Shown: positions 23,120-31,552 of the stretch, piece by piece
How positions within the stretch are numbered: the first letter of the stretch is position 1
Layout of the letters: the number at the start of each line of letters is the position of its first letter
NCBI GenBank assembly: GCA_036377075.1
Contig: DASUZB010000088.1
Location: 1-64,000 of the forward strand
Source of the DNA: DASUZB01 sp036377075
GTDB lineage: Bacteria > Actinomycetota > CALGFH01
Direction: 5' to 3'
DNA: 64,000 bases
The notes under the pieces: generated by a model
Told to the model about the DNA's origin: nothing
What the model saw: only the letters and a program-made list of their open reading frames with translations
Databases searched by the model: none
Made by a program: the position numbers and the translations under genes

Positions 23120-23773
23120 ATGGCTCGGGTGTTGCTCGCGGACAGTCAGCCCCTCTTCAACGAAGCACTGCGAGCGCTGCTCGCCAAGCAGAGCGACCAC
23201 CTGGTGGTGGGGCAGACCTCCTCCGGTGAGGAGCTGCTGGACCTGCTCGGGCGGCTGCGCCCCGAGCTGGTGCTGGTCGACGCGAGCCTCGCGCTCGACC
23301 GCCGCCCGACGCTGGTCGAGAAGATGCTGGCCAGGGCGCCGGGCACCAAGGTGGTGATCCTGGCGCAGGAGGCCGACCTCGAGGTGGTGGTCGCGGCCGT
23401 GCGGGCCGGCGCGCCGGCGGTGGTGACCAAGACCAGCGGCGCGCGCACGGTGCTGCGTACCATCCAGGCCGCCCTCGAGGGCGAGGGCGTGGTGCCGCGA
23501 TCGATGCTGCCGAGCCTCTTCCGGCGCCTGGTGGAGCTGCAGAAGAGCGCGGCCGACTCGCCGCTGGCGCGGCTGTCCCCGCGCGAGCGCCAGGTCCTAC
23601 TGCTGTTGCGGCGCGGGTGGGACAATGCACAGATCGGTCATGAGCTGTTCATCAGCCCGCACACCGTCCGCACGCACATCCAGAACATCCTGGAGAAGCT
23701 GGACATGCACTCGAAGCTGGAGGCGGCCACCTTCGCCATGCAGTACGTGCCCGAGCTGACCGCGAACCCCTGA
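23120..23773 (+). CDS. LuxR/NarL-type regulator with an atypical receiver domain
   Basis: A 217-residue protein: receiver-like domain (1-120), then a LuxR-type HTH (LSPRERQVLLLLRRGWDNAQIGHELFI, with HTVRTHIQNILEKLDMHSKLEAA). The phospho-acceptor Asp (LVLVDASL) and the Lys (VTKTS) are present. The second acidic residue of the usual DD pair is Ser (LLADSQP), and the Thr/Ser switch position is Ala (VVILAQ), so phosphorylation control is doubtful. No kinase is adjacent. It is 49 bases upstream of the BY-kinase gene and is the likely regulator of the EPS locus. ATG 23120 follows GGAGG by 6 bases. Its HTH resembles that of the regulator at 51681. Confidence 0.9.
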   Translation: MARVLLADSQPLFNEALRALLAKQSDHLVVGQTSSGEELLDLLGRLRPELVLVDASLALDRRPTLVEKMLARAPGTKVVILAQEADLEVVVAAVRAGAPAVVTKTSGARTVLRTIQAALEGEGVVPRSMLPSLFRRLVELQKSAADSPLARLSPRERQVLLLLRRGWDNAQIGHELFISPHTVRTHIQNILEKLDMHSKLEAATFAMQYVPELTANP

Positions 23774-23822
23774 CCTGTCCGACCTGACGCACGACCCGGC
23801 ACCGCCGGCGACTGGAGCGCAC

Positions 23823-25523
23823 ATGCCCCTCGACCGAGACCGCTCGCGACGTTCCACCCCGACCCTGGCCGACTACGGCCGCTCGATCTGGCGACGGAAG
23901 CTCATCGTCGCGGTCGCGCTCCTCGGTGGACTCGCCCTCGGCATGACGCTGCTGCCCACCGCGCTGGCCAACCGCGGCACCCAGAAGGCCACCGTCCCCC
24001 TGCGGGTCGGCCAGACCGCCTCGGACGCCATCGCCGAGCAGAACCCGGGCGTCGACGACGGCAAGGCCAAGGACGACACCGCCCGCGACCAGCTCCGCGA
24101 CGTGGCGATCGCGCAGAAGGTGCTCCAGGGGCTCGGCCCGCTTCGGGGCGACCTCAACGCCGACAAGCTGCTCAAGGGCCTGAGCCACACCCCGGTGGCA
24201 GGCAGCGACGAGGTCGACCTCGAGTACGTCGACCGCAGCGGCGAGCGCGCGACGGCGGTGGCGCGCAACTACGCCAAGCTCTGGGTGGCGCGCCGCAACC
24301 TGGAGGACCTGCGCCGCGTCAACGGGATCGTGCAGAACTTCGAGGCCCAGCTGCAGCGGCAGCAGGTCAAGATCCAGCAGCTCTCCGACCAGGCCGACGC
24401 CGAGAGCCGCGCCAGCGCCGCCGGCAAGCCCAAGACGGCCACCACCACGCTGCTGAGCCTCGCCCACGACCAGTACGAGGCGCTCGCCGCCAAGCTCAAC
24501 GACGTGCGCCAGAAGCAACTGGTCCACGGCCCCTCCACCGCGATCCTCGGCGACCCCTTCCTGAGCACCGCGGTGCCGCCGATCGGCCGCGTCGCCGCCC
24601 TGATCATCGGGCTGCTGCTGGGCCTGCTGGTCGGCATCGCGGTCGCCCTGATGGTCGAGTCGGCGGTGCCGAAGGTGGTCACCCCCGAGGACGTGGAGGC
24701 GGCCACCGAGCTGCCGGTGCTGGCCACGGTGGCGCGGGCCGGCATGCGCAAGGGCCGCGTCCCGGTGGCCAACGCGCCGTTCAGCCTCGCCGCCGAGGGC
24801 TACCGGCGGGTGGCGGCGGCGCTGCTGCGCCACGGCCTGTGCGACGACGTCCGCGTCCTGGCGATCACCTCGTCCGACCCGGCGGAGGGCAAGTCGACCC
24901 TCGCGGTCAACCTGGGGCTCGCCCTGGCGCGCCAGGGCCGCCAGGTGCTGCTGGTCTCGAGCGACCTGCGCCGCCCCGGGATCGACAAGCTGCTCGGCAT
25001 CCAGGGCCAGCCCGGCCTCGCCGAGCTGCTGCAGGGCGAGCGCCACGACGTGCTGTCGATGTTCATCTCGGTGGCCGACAACCTGCTGGTGCTGCCGGCG
25101 GGCAACCCCAACCGCAACCCGGGCGAGCTGCTGGTCACCGACAAGCTGCGGCAGATGCTCATCACCCTGCGCACCACCGACATCACCGTGCTGCTCGACA
25201 CGCCGCCGGCGCACTTCTCCGCCGACGCGCTCACCCTCGCCGGCGTGGCCGACGCCACCGTGCTGGTGGTGCGCTCCGGCATCAGCCGCTGGACCGGCAT
25301 CCAGCAGGCGGCCGAGGGCTTCCGCCGCGACGACGTCCGCGAGGTCGGCGCCGTCCTGGTCGGGACGCGCAGCCTGCGGCCGCTCGGCTCGCTGCGCTAC
25401 GGCTACGGGTACGGCGACAAGGGCATCATCGAGGCCGCCCAGGCGGGCCACCGCGCGACCCTTCCCGACGGCGCCAGCGCGGCCAACGGCTCCAAGCCGA
25501 GGGAGCGCGCCGAACGGCGGTAG
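23823..25523 (+). CDS. Wzz-type chain-length regulator fused to BY-kinase
   Basis: A 566-residue membrane protein that combines polysaccharide co-polymerase and bacterial tyrosine kinase, controlling EPS chain length and export. A Wzz-like domain lies between helices at about 26-45 and 253-277, with a coiled-coil-like stretch at 165-195. The cytoplasmic kinase has Walker A SSDPAEGKST (350-359), Walker A' VSSDLRRP and Walker B VLLDTPP (455-461). A short tyrosine cluster (Tyr 526, 528, 530 in RYGYGYG) is followed by a tail. It opens the main plus-strand EPS block after the atypical LuxR regulator. No CpsB/Wzb phosphatase is adjacent. Confidence 0.92.
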   Translation: MPLDRDRSRRSTPTLADYGRSIWRRKLIVAVALLGGLALGMTLLPTALANRGTQKATVPLRVGQTASDAIAEQNPGVDDGKAKDDTARDQLRDVAIAQKVLQGLGPLRGDLNADKLLKGLSHTPVAGSDEVDLEYVDRSGERATAVARNYAKLWVARRNLEDLRRVNGIVQNFEAQLQRQQVKIQQLSDQADAESRASAAGKPKTATTTLLSLAHDQYEALAAKLNDVRQKQLVHGPSTAILGDPFLSTAVPPIGRVAALIIGLLLGLLVGIAVALMVESAVPKVVTPEDVEAATELPVLATVARAGMRKGRVPVANAPFSLAAEGYRRVAAALLRHGLCDDVRVLAITSSDPAEGKSTLAVNLGLALARQGRQVLLVSSDLRRPGIDKLLGIQGQPGLAELLQGERHDVLSMFISVADNLLVLPAGNPNRNPGELLVTDKLRQMLITLRTTDITVLLDTPPAHFSADALTLAGVADATVLVVRSGISRWTGIQQAAEGFRRDDVREVGAVLVGTRSLRPLGSLRYGYGYGDKGIIEAAQAGHRATLPDGASAANGSKPRERAERR

Positions 25524-25615
25524 TCTGGACGGCCCGGCGACGGCGCCGGCCGGACCAGGCGACGGGCACGTCCCCAGTGCCTAGCCGCCCGCGTCCGAGG
25601 GTGTACAGCCCGCGT

Positions 25616-25660
25616 CGTAGCGCCACTACGCCGATCGCCCCTCGGCTCGCCGTAGTGCGC
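25616..25660 (+). promoter_or_regulatory. Two mutually exclusive hairpins upstream of sat
   Basis: CGTAG (25616-25620) can pair with CTACG (25626-25630). Alternatively GCGCCACTACG (25620-25630) can pair with CGTAGTGCGC (25651-25660), giving 10 base pairs with one bulged base. The two structures share the CTACG segment and so exclude each other, as in attenuators or riboswitch platforms. The element is 70-110 bases before sat, in the largest gap of the plus-strand block. No known riboswitch consensus is recognised. Confidence 0.4.
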
Positions 25661-25729
25661 TTCTTAAGCTCGGGACAGGTCCACCCAAACCCGACCACGC
25701 AGCAGCGGATGGGAAGGAATGGAAGCCAC

Positions 25730-26920
25730 GTGACGACCACCTTGGAGACGGCGACGAACGGCGGGGCTGGCGCGCTTCAGCCAATCAGCCCGGCACGACC
25801 CCACGGCGGTCGGCTGGTTGAGCGCTGGCTCGACCCCGACGGGCAGGCGGCGGCCGAGCGGCTGCCGGCGCTGCGGCTCACCCCGGCGGAGGCCGCGGAC
25901 CTGCGCGCGATCGCGACCGGCGCCTACAGCCCGCTGGGAGGGTTCATGGGCCGCTCCGACCACCTGGCCGTGGTCGAGGGCCTGCACACTTCGGAAGGCA
26001 CCCTGTGGCCGATCCCGGTCTGCCTCGGACTGCCCGACGACGCCGAGCCCAGCGGTCGCGTCGCGCTGCGCGGCCAGGGCGGCGAGCTGCTCGGCGTGCT
26101 GGAGGTTGGCGAGGTCTTCGAGCGCGACCGGGAGCGCGAGGCCAAGCTCGTCTACGGCACCGGCGACGAGGCCCACCCGGGCGTCGCCCGGGTGCTGGGC
26201 AGCCCCGCGCGGGCGGTCGCCGGAGCGGTCCGGGCGGTCCCCGGCCCGGCCGCCGGGCCCGCCGGCGCCTACGCGCTCTCCCCCGCCGAGACCCGCGCCG
26301 CCTTCGCCGAGCGGGGCTGGAGCCGGATCGCCGCCTTCCAGACCCGCAACCCCGTCCACCGCGCCCACGAGTACCTGCTCAAGTGCGCCCTCGAGGTGTG
26401 CGACGGGCTGCTGCTGCACCCGCTGGTGGGCCCGACCAAGGACGGCGACGTGCCGGTCGAGGTGCGGCTACGCGCCTACGAGGCGGTGCTCGGCTACTTC
26501 CCCGCCGAGCGGGTGGTGCTGGCGGCGCTGGTCGCGCCGATGCGCTACGCCGGGCCGCGCGAGGCGGTGCTGCACGCGCTGGTGCGCAAGAACCACGGCT
26601 GCACCCACTTCATCGTCGGCCGCGACCACGCCGGCGTCGGCGCCTACTACGGCACCTACGAGGCGCAGGAGCTGATCGCCTCGCTGCCGACGGAGGAGCT
26701 GGGCATCACCCCGCTGCTGTTCGACAACGCCTTCTGGTGCCGCGCCTGCGGCGCGATGGCGACCGCCAAGACCTGCCCGCACCCGCGCGACGCCCACGTG
26801 AGCCTCTCGGGCACGCAGGTGCGGGCCATGCTGGCGGCCGGGGAGCTGCCGCCGCCGGAGTTCTCCCGGCCCGAGGTGGCCGCGGTGCTGCGCGAGGCCT
26901 ACCAGGCGGGCGCCGCGTGA
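25730..26920 (+). CDS. sat: ATP sulfurylase (sulfate adenylyltransferase, Sat type)
   Basis: A 396-residue monofunctional ATP sulfurylase that makes adenylylsulfate (APS) from ATP and sulfate in the cytoplasm. Active-site motifs are AFQTRNPVHRAHEY (QxRNPxHxxH), HPLVGPTKDGDVP, VAPMRYAGPREAVLHALVRKNHGCTHFIVGRDHAGVG, given here only as landmarks, and a C-terminal LSGTQVRAML. The GTG at 25730 is preferred; ATG 25709, seven codons earlier, lacks a ribosome site. It is not next to reductive-assimilation genes but inside the EPS operon, followed by APS kinase, suggesting a role in supplying PAPS. Confidence 0.94.
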   Translation: MTTTLETATNGGAGALQPISPARPHGGRLVERWLDPDGQAAAERLPALRLTPAEAADLRAIATGAYSPLGGFMGRSDHLAVVEGLHTSEGTLWPIPVCLGLPDDAEPSGRVALRGQGGELLGVLEVGEVFERDREREAKLVYGTGDEAHPGVARVLGSPARAVAGAVRAVPGPAAGPAGAYALSPAETRAAFAERGWSRIAAFQTRNPVHRAHEYLLKCALEVCDGLLLHPLVGPTKDGDVPVEVRLRAYEAVLGYFPAERVVLAALVAPMRYAGPREAVLHALVRKNHGCTHFIVGRDHAGVGAYYGTYEAQELIASLPTEELGITPLLFDNAFWCRACGAMATAKTCPHPRDAHVSLSGTQVRAMLAAGELPPPEFSRPEVAAVLREAYQAGAA

Positions 26921-26961
26921 CGGCCGCCGATCCCAACTTCGAACCTGCGAGGGGTCAGCAC

Positions 26962-27549
26962 ATGACGACGCGCTACTGGTCCGACTCCCCCGGCTTCGTG
27001 CTGTGGCTCACCGGCCTGTCGGGGGCGGGCAAGTCCACCCTGGCACGGGAGGTCAGCGCCGACCTGGAGGCTCGCGGCCACCGGGTCGAGCTGCTCGACG
27101 GCGACGAGGTCCGCACCAACCTGACCCAGGGCCTCGGCTTCAGCCGCGCCGACCGCGACACCAACATCGCCCGCATCGGCTACGTCGCCGGCAAGCTCGC
27201 CAAGCACGGCGTCGCGGTGGTGGTGGCGGCGATCTCGCCCTACCGCGAGGCGCGCGGCAAGGTCCGCGCGAGCGTGCCCAACTTCGTCGAGGTGTTCGTC
27301 GACGCGCCGCTCGAGACCTGCGTCCAGCGCGACCCCAAGGGCCTGTACGCCAAGGCGATCGCGGGCGAGATCAGCAACTTCACCGGGGTCTCCGACCCGT
27401 ACGAGCCGCCGCTGGACCCGGAGCTGGCGGTCCACACCGACGCCGAGCCGGTGGCCCGCTCGGCCGCGCGGATCCTCGCCGGCCTGGAGGCCAGGGGCCT
27501 GACCAAGCGGCGCGACGACGCCGACGCCATCGAGGAGCAGCAGCCCTGA
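26962..27549 (+). CDS. cysC: Adenylylsulfate (APS) kinase
   Basis: A 195-residue P-loop kinase that phosphorylates APS to PAPS, the sulfuryl donor for sulfotransferases. Motifs are LWLTGLSGAGKST (Walker A), ELLDGDEVRTNLTQGLGFS, the DRDTNIARI helix and the lid region PKGLYAKAIAGEI with FTGVSDPYEPP. The ATG at 26962 has GAGGGG 7 bases upstream. A GTG at 26917, overlapping the sat stop as GTGA, would add 15 residues and cannot be excluded. It sits between sat and a PHP phosphatase whose start overlaps its stop. Confidence 0.94.
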   Translation: MTTRYWSDSPGFVLWLTGLSGAGKSTLAREVSADLEARGHRVELLDGDEVRTNLTQGLGFSRADRDTNIARIGYVAGKLAKHGVAVVVAAISPYREARGKVRASVPNFVEVFVDAPLETCVQRDPKGLYAKAIAGEISNFTGVSDPYEPPLDPELAVHTDAEPVARSAARILAGLEARGLTKRRDDADAIEEQQP

Positions 27550-28409
27550 TCGACCTGCACAGCCACAGCCGCGCCTCGGACGGCAGCGACACCCCCGAGG
27601 AGCTGGTGGCAACCGCGGCCCATGCCGGGGTCGGCGTGCTCGCGCTGACCGACCACGACACCCTCGCGGCGGTCGCGGCCGCCAAGGCGTACGGGCGGCG
27701 CCTCGGCGTCGAGGTGCTGACCGGCTGCGAGCTCACCACCGAGGCGGAGGGCGAGGTGGTGCACCTGCTCGCCTACGGCGACGGGCTGGCCGCCGCCGAC
27801 GTCGGCGCCCGCTGCGCCGCCGTGCGCTGCGGCCGCGACGCGCGCAACCGGGCGATCGGCCGGCGCCTGCAGGTGCTCACCGGTGTCGGCTACGACGACG
27901 CGGTCGCCTGCGCCGGCGGGGCCGTCCTGTCGCGCGCCCACTTCGCCCGCGCCCTGGTCGCCCGCGGCGTGGCCAGCGACGTGGCCGACGCCTTCGAGCG
28001 CTGGCTCGGCCCTGGCCGGCCGGCCTACGTGGCGGCCCCGGCGCTGCCGCTGGCCGAGGCGGTCGAGATCGTCCACGCGGCCGGCGGGGTGGCGGTGGTG
28101 GCGCACCCCGGCCGCCTGCCGGCGATCACCCGCGACCGGGTGCTCGCCGCCTGCGTCGCCGCGGGCGTCGACGGCCTGGAGGCCTGGCACCCGCAGCACG
28201 ACCGCGACGAGCAGCGCCGCTGGGCCGCCCTGGCGGAGCACGCCGGCCTGCTGGTGACCGGTGGCTCCGACTACCACGGCAGCCACAAGCCCGGCATCGC
28301 GCTGGGGACCGGGGACGGCGCCCTGGCGGTCCCGCCCGACGCCGTGGCCGAGCTGCGCGCGCGGCTCTCCGCCGCGACGGCCGCGGAGCGGACGGTGAGC
28401 GCGGGGTGA
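27546..28409 (+). CDS. PHP-family phosphatase (TrpH type), probable PAP/nucleoside 3',5'-bisphosphate phosphatase
   Basis: A 287-residue PHP-domain protein. Metal ligands are visible in IDLHSHSRASDGSD, LTDHDT, GCELTT, VAHPGR and GGSDYHGSHKPG, with the helical insert of TrpH/YciV proteins. Characterised members hydrolyse 3',5'-nucleoside bisphosphates such as PAP, or trim short RNAs. Directly after sat and cysC, PAP removal after sulfotransfer is the simplest role. It is not the CpsB-type tyrosine phosphatase. No ATG, GTG or TTG lies near the family start; the only fit is CTG at 27546, overlapping the cysC stop as CTGA. The 3' end overlaps the next gene. Confidence 0.85.
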   Translation: MIDLHSHSRASDGSDTPEELVATAAHAGVGVLALTDHDTLAAVAAAKAYGRRLGVEVLTGCELTTEAEGEVVHLLAYGDGLAAADVGARCAAVRCGRDARNRAIGRRLQVLTGVGYDDAVACAGGAVLSRAHFARALVARGVASDVADAFERWLGPGRPAYVAAPALPLAEAVEIVHAAGGVAVVAHPGRLPAITRDRVLAACVAAGVDGLEAWHPQHDRDEQRRWAALAEHAGLLVTGGSDYHGSHKPGIALGTGDGALAVPPDAVAELRARLSAATAAERTVSAG

Positions 28410-29380
28410 ACGGGCACGTGGTGGTGACGGGCGCGGCCGGCTTCATCGGCTCGTACCTGGCCGAGGGCCTGGTCGCGGCGGGGCACGAGGTGGTCGGGAT
28501 CGACGCGTTCACGCCCTACTACCCGCCGGACGAGAAGCGCGCCAACCTCGCCGAGCTGCTCGGCCATCCGGGCTTCGAGCTGGTCGAGGGCGACCTCGGC
28601 GAGCTGCCGCTGGAGCGCTGGCTGGCCGGCGCGGCGGTGGTGTTCCACCAGGCCGCGCAGCCGGGCGTGCGCCGCTCCTGGGGAACGGACTTCAGCCTCT
28701 ACGTGAGGCACAACATCGTCGCCACGCAGCGCCTGCTCGAGGCGTGCGCCCGCGCCGGCGTGCCGCGCCTGGTGGCCGCGTCCTCCTCCAGCGTCTACGG
28801 CGACGCGCCCACCTACCCGACGACCGAGAGCTCGGCCACCAGGCCGGTCTCCCCCTACGGCGTGACCAAGCTGGCCAGCGAGCACCTCTGCCTCGCCTAC
28901 GCGCAGCCGGCGGTCAGCGACATGGCCGTCACCACGCTGCGCTACTTCACCGTGTACGGCCCCAGGCAGCGGCCCGACATGGGCTTCCGCCGCTTCATCG
29001 AGGCCGCCTACCGGGGCGAGCCCGTCACCGTCTTCGGCGACGGCCGGCAGACCCGCGACTTCACCCACGTCAGCGACGTCGTCAGGGCCAACCTGCTGGC
29101 GATGACCGCGCCGGTCAACGGCGAGGCGATCAACGTCGGCGGCGGCCGCCGGGTCACCGTCGAGGAGGTCGTCGAGCTGGTCGGGCGGACCACCGGCCAG
29201 CGCCTGAAGGTCGTCAGGCAGCCGGCCCAGCCCGGCGACGCGCGCCACACCGGCGCGGACGGCACCCGCGCCGAGGCCCTGCTCGGCTACCGCCCGCAGG
29301 TGGACCTTGCCGACGGCCTCGCCAGCCAGGCAGCATGGATCGCCCGCCGGCGGTCGGAGAGCAGGACGGGAGTCCGATGA
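28406..29380 (+). CDS. NAD-dependent nucleotide-sugar epimerase/dehydratase
   Basis: A 324-residue extended SDR enzyme. It has the NAD loop TGAAGFIGSYLAEGL, the catalytic Ser region ASSSSVYGDAP and the YGVTK (YxxxK) pair; RYFTVYGPRQRPDM and DGRQTRDFTHVSD are typical of UDP-glucose/UDP-glucuronate 4-epimerases and decarboxylases. It supplies an activated sugar for the EPS repeat unit. The GTG at 28406 overlaps the PHP gene (GTGA), and its own stop overlaps the next ATG (ATGA). Exact substrate not determined. Confidence 0.9.
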   Translation: MNGHVVVTGAAGFIGSYLAEGLVAAGHEVVGIDAFTPYYPPDEKRANLAELLGHPGFELVEGDLGELPLERWLAGAAVVFHQAAQPGVRRSWGTDFSLYVRHNIVATQRLLEACARAGVPRLVAASSSSVYGDAPTYPTTESSATRPVSPYGVTKLASEHLCLAYAQPAVSDMAVTTLRYFTVYGPRQRPDMGFRRFIEAAYRGEPVTVFGDGRQTRDFTHVSDVVRANLLAMTAPVNGEAINVGGGRRVTVEEVVELVGRTTGQRLKVVRQPAQPGDARHTGADGTRAEALLGYRPQVDLADGLASQAAWIARRRSESRTGVR

Positions 29381-30762
29381 GCGCGACCACCACCTCGCGG
29401 CTCGGCGCGAGCCTGCCGAGCGGCGGGCGGCTGCGCGCGCTGTTCGGCTTCCGCGCCGGCCACCTGCACCTGTTCGTGCTCGGGGTGGCGGTGGTGGCGC
29501 TGCCGGTGCTGCTGCCCAAGGGGCCGGGCAACACCGCCCCGGTCGACGCCCTCGCGGTCGTCTACCTGCTGGTCGCCATCGTCGGCGTGACCCGGAGGGG
29601 CCGCACCCTGGCGCGCCCGGCGGGCGGCGCCCTGGCGCTGATGCTCGCCGCCGCGGTGATCGCCATGCTGGCCTCCGAGGACGTCGGCCTCGGCCTGGTC
29701 ACCCTGATGATCGAGGCGTACCTGATCCTGCTGCTGTTCGGCGTCGCCAACGACCTGGCCGAGGACCCCAGGGCGTTGCGGGTGGTGATGATCGTCTGGG
29801 TGCTGGCCGCGGTCGCCTGGACCTTCCTGCCCGTCGGCGTGGCGCTGCACCTGCTGCCGCAGGAGCTGCCGATCGTCGGGGTCCAGGGGACCCGTCCGGC
29901 CGGCACCACCGGCAACCCCAACCTGCTCGGCAGCTACCTGGTCACCTCGTTCTTCGTGCTGCTCGCCTCGCCCTGGCCGCGTGCCAGGCTGCTGCGCCTG
30001 CTGCTCGGCGGCTGGATGCTGTGGGGCGTCTGGCTGACCGGCTCCAACGGCGGCATCTCCGGCCTGCTGTTCGGCTTCGCCGTGCTCGGCATCGGCGCGC
30101 TGTTCCGCCGCAGCCGCACCCGCGAGCAGGTCTTCGGCCTGGTCGGCGCGCTGCTGCTGCTCGGCGTCGCGCTGCTGGTCGGCTTCGTGACGCTGATCCA
30201 GTGGGAGGCGGGCCGAAGCCCGATCGAGATGATCAGCCAGGAGACCGCCGGCGGCCCGCTCGGCAACACCGTCGGCCGCGCCGACCACGGCCTGCAGGAC
30301 CGCCTGCAGATCTGGCAGCAGGTCTGGGACGAGGCCTCGCCGCACCTGGTGCTCGGCATCGGGCCCGGCCAGCTCGCCAGCCTCGACGTGGAGAGCCGCA
30401 CCGGCGTGACCCGCACCAGCGTCCACAACGACTACCTCAGCGCGCTGATCGAGCGCGGCCTCCTCGGCCTGGTCGCCTACCTGGCCCTCTGCGCGGCGCT
30501 GGTGCGCTGGTGCGGCCGCCTGCTGGTGGCCGAGGGCAGCGGCCGCGCCACCCACCGCGCCCTGGCCGCCGCCGTCTGGGCCAACCTGCTGTTCGGCATG
30601 GCCCACGAGACCTACCACTTCCGCCACATCTGGATGCTGTTCGCGCTGGTGTGGGTCGCGGCCCACCAGCTCGGCGGGGTCGACCAATCGGCCGGCGAGG
30701 CCGCGGGAGCGCCGGAGCCGGCGCCGGCGGGGCGTCCGGAGCCGAGCGGTGCGGCGACCTGA
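29377..30762 (+). CDS. O-antigen ligase/polymerase-like protein (Wzy)
   Basis: A 461-residue polytopic membrane protein with about eleven hydrophobic segments. The Wzy_C/O-antigen-ligase region lies in the second half: TTGNPNLLGSYLV, then a periplasmic loop (RADHGLQDRLQIWQQVWDEA) and GIGPGQLASL followed by TSVHNDYLSALIERGLLG. It is expected to polymerise lipid-linked repeat units on the outer face of the membrane. The ATG at 29377 overlaps the epimerase stop (ATGA). The C-terminus is a short Ala/Pro-rich tail. With Wzx and the BY-kinase it completes a Wzx/Wzy pathway. Confidence 0.88.
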   Translation: MSATTTSRLGASLPSGGRLRALFGFRAGHLHLFVLGVAVVALPVLLPKGPGNTAPVDALAVVYLLVAIVGVTRRGRTLARPAGGALALMLAAAVIAMLASEDVGLGLVTLMIEAYLILLLFGVANDLAEDPRALRVVMIVWVLAAVAWTFLPVGVALHLLPQELPIVGVQGTRPAGTTGNPNLLGSYLVTSFFVLLASPWPRARLLRLLLGGWMLWGVWLTGSNGGISGLLFGFAVLGIGALFRRSRTREQVFGLVGALLLLGVALLVGFVTLIQWEAGRSPIEMISQETAGGPLGNTVGRADHGLQDRLQIWQQVWDEASPHLVLGIGPGQLASLDVESRTGVTRTSVHNDYLSALIERGLLGLVAYLALCAALVRWCGRLLVAEGSGRATHRALAAAVWANLLFGMAHETYHFRHIWMLFALVWVAAHQLGGVDQSAGEAAGAPEPAPAGRPEPSGAAT

Positions 30763-30763
30763 C

Positions 30764-31552
30764 ATGCCCGACCCCAAGGTGAGCGTGGTCATGACCGTCT
30801 ACGACGGCCGCCCGTTCGTCGAGGAGGCGGTCGACAGCGTGCTGGGCCAGGAGTTCGGCGACTTCGAGCTGCTGGTGGTCGACGACGGCTCGCGCGACGG
30901 CAGCGCCGAGGCGGTCGCCAGCCGGCGTGACCCGCGGCTGCGGCTGGTGCGCCGGCCGCACCTCGGCCGGGCCTCCGCCCTCAACCACGCCGTCGGCCTC
31001 GCCAGGGGACGCTACCTGGCGATCCTGGACGCCGACGACCTCGCCCTGCCCGGCCGGCTGGAGCTGCCGGTGCGCTTCCTCGACGCCAACCCGCGGGTCG
31101 GCGCGGTCGGCTCGGCGGTGCAGCCGCTGCTCGGCCGCGGGCGCCGCGCCACCAGGCGGCTGCCGCGCGGCGACGGCACCATCCGGCTCGGCTTCCTGCT
31201 GCGCAACCCGATGTTCCACAGCTCGGTCACCTACCGGACCGCGGCGCTGGCCGAGATCGGCGGCTTCGACCCGGCGCTCGCCAGCGGCCTCGACAACGAC
31301 GCCCTGCTGCGCCTCGCGGCGCGCTGGCGCCTGGCCAACCTCGACGCCCCCCTCGCCGCCAAGCGCGTCCACCCCGGGCAGTTCTTCGCCGCCCGCGGCG
31401 ACCCCCGCCGCCGCGGCGCCGGCGTGATCGCCCTGCGCTGGCGCGCGGCGCGCGAGCTCCGCTTCCCGCCGCCGCTGCGCCCGCTCGCCTACCTGCTGGC
31501 CGCCGCCGCCAGCGCGCGCACCTGGCTGCTCGTGCGGCGCACCGCGGCCTAG
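30764..31552 (+). CDS. Family 2 glycosyltransferase
   Basis: A 262-residue GT-A fold enzyme. VSVVMTVYDGRPFVEEAVDS and VVDDGSRDGS form the nucleotide-binding half, LDADDLALPGRLE holds the DxD metal site, and ASGLDNDALLRLAAR is the acceptor-side acidic motif. It adds a sugar to the lipid-linked EPS repeat on the cytoplasmic side. The ATG at 30764 follows the wzy stop by one base; a GTG at 30749 would overlap by 14 bases. It is followed by a 276-base gap without recognisable features, which may separate two transcription units. Confidence 0.9.
   Translation: MPDPKVSVVMTVYDGRPFVEEAVDSVLGQEFGDFELLVVDDGSRDGSAEAVASRRDPRLRLVRRPHLGRASALNHAVGLARGRYLAILDADDLALPGRLELPVRFLDANPRVGAVGSAVQPLLGRGRRATRRLPRGDGTIRLGFLLRNPMFHSSVTYRTAALAEIGGFDPALASGLDNDALLRLAARWRLANLDAPLAAKRVHPGQFFAARGDPRRRGAGVIALRWRAARELRFPPPLRPLAYLLAAAASARTWLLVRRTAA

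Noticed and set aside
25730..27549. sat-cysC as ordinary sulfate assimilation
   Set aside because: Not excluded, but no PAPS/APS reductase, sulfite reductase or siroheme gene is adjacent, and the genes are embedded and coupled in EPS genes. I therefore prefer the PAPS-donor interpretation and list it as a hypothesis.
27546..28409. PHP protein as the CpsB-type tyrosine phosphatase partner of the BY-kinase
   Set aside because: The motif order, IDLHSHSRASDGSD start and insert match TrpH/YciV proteins, not CpsB/YwqE.
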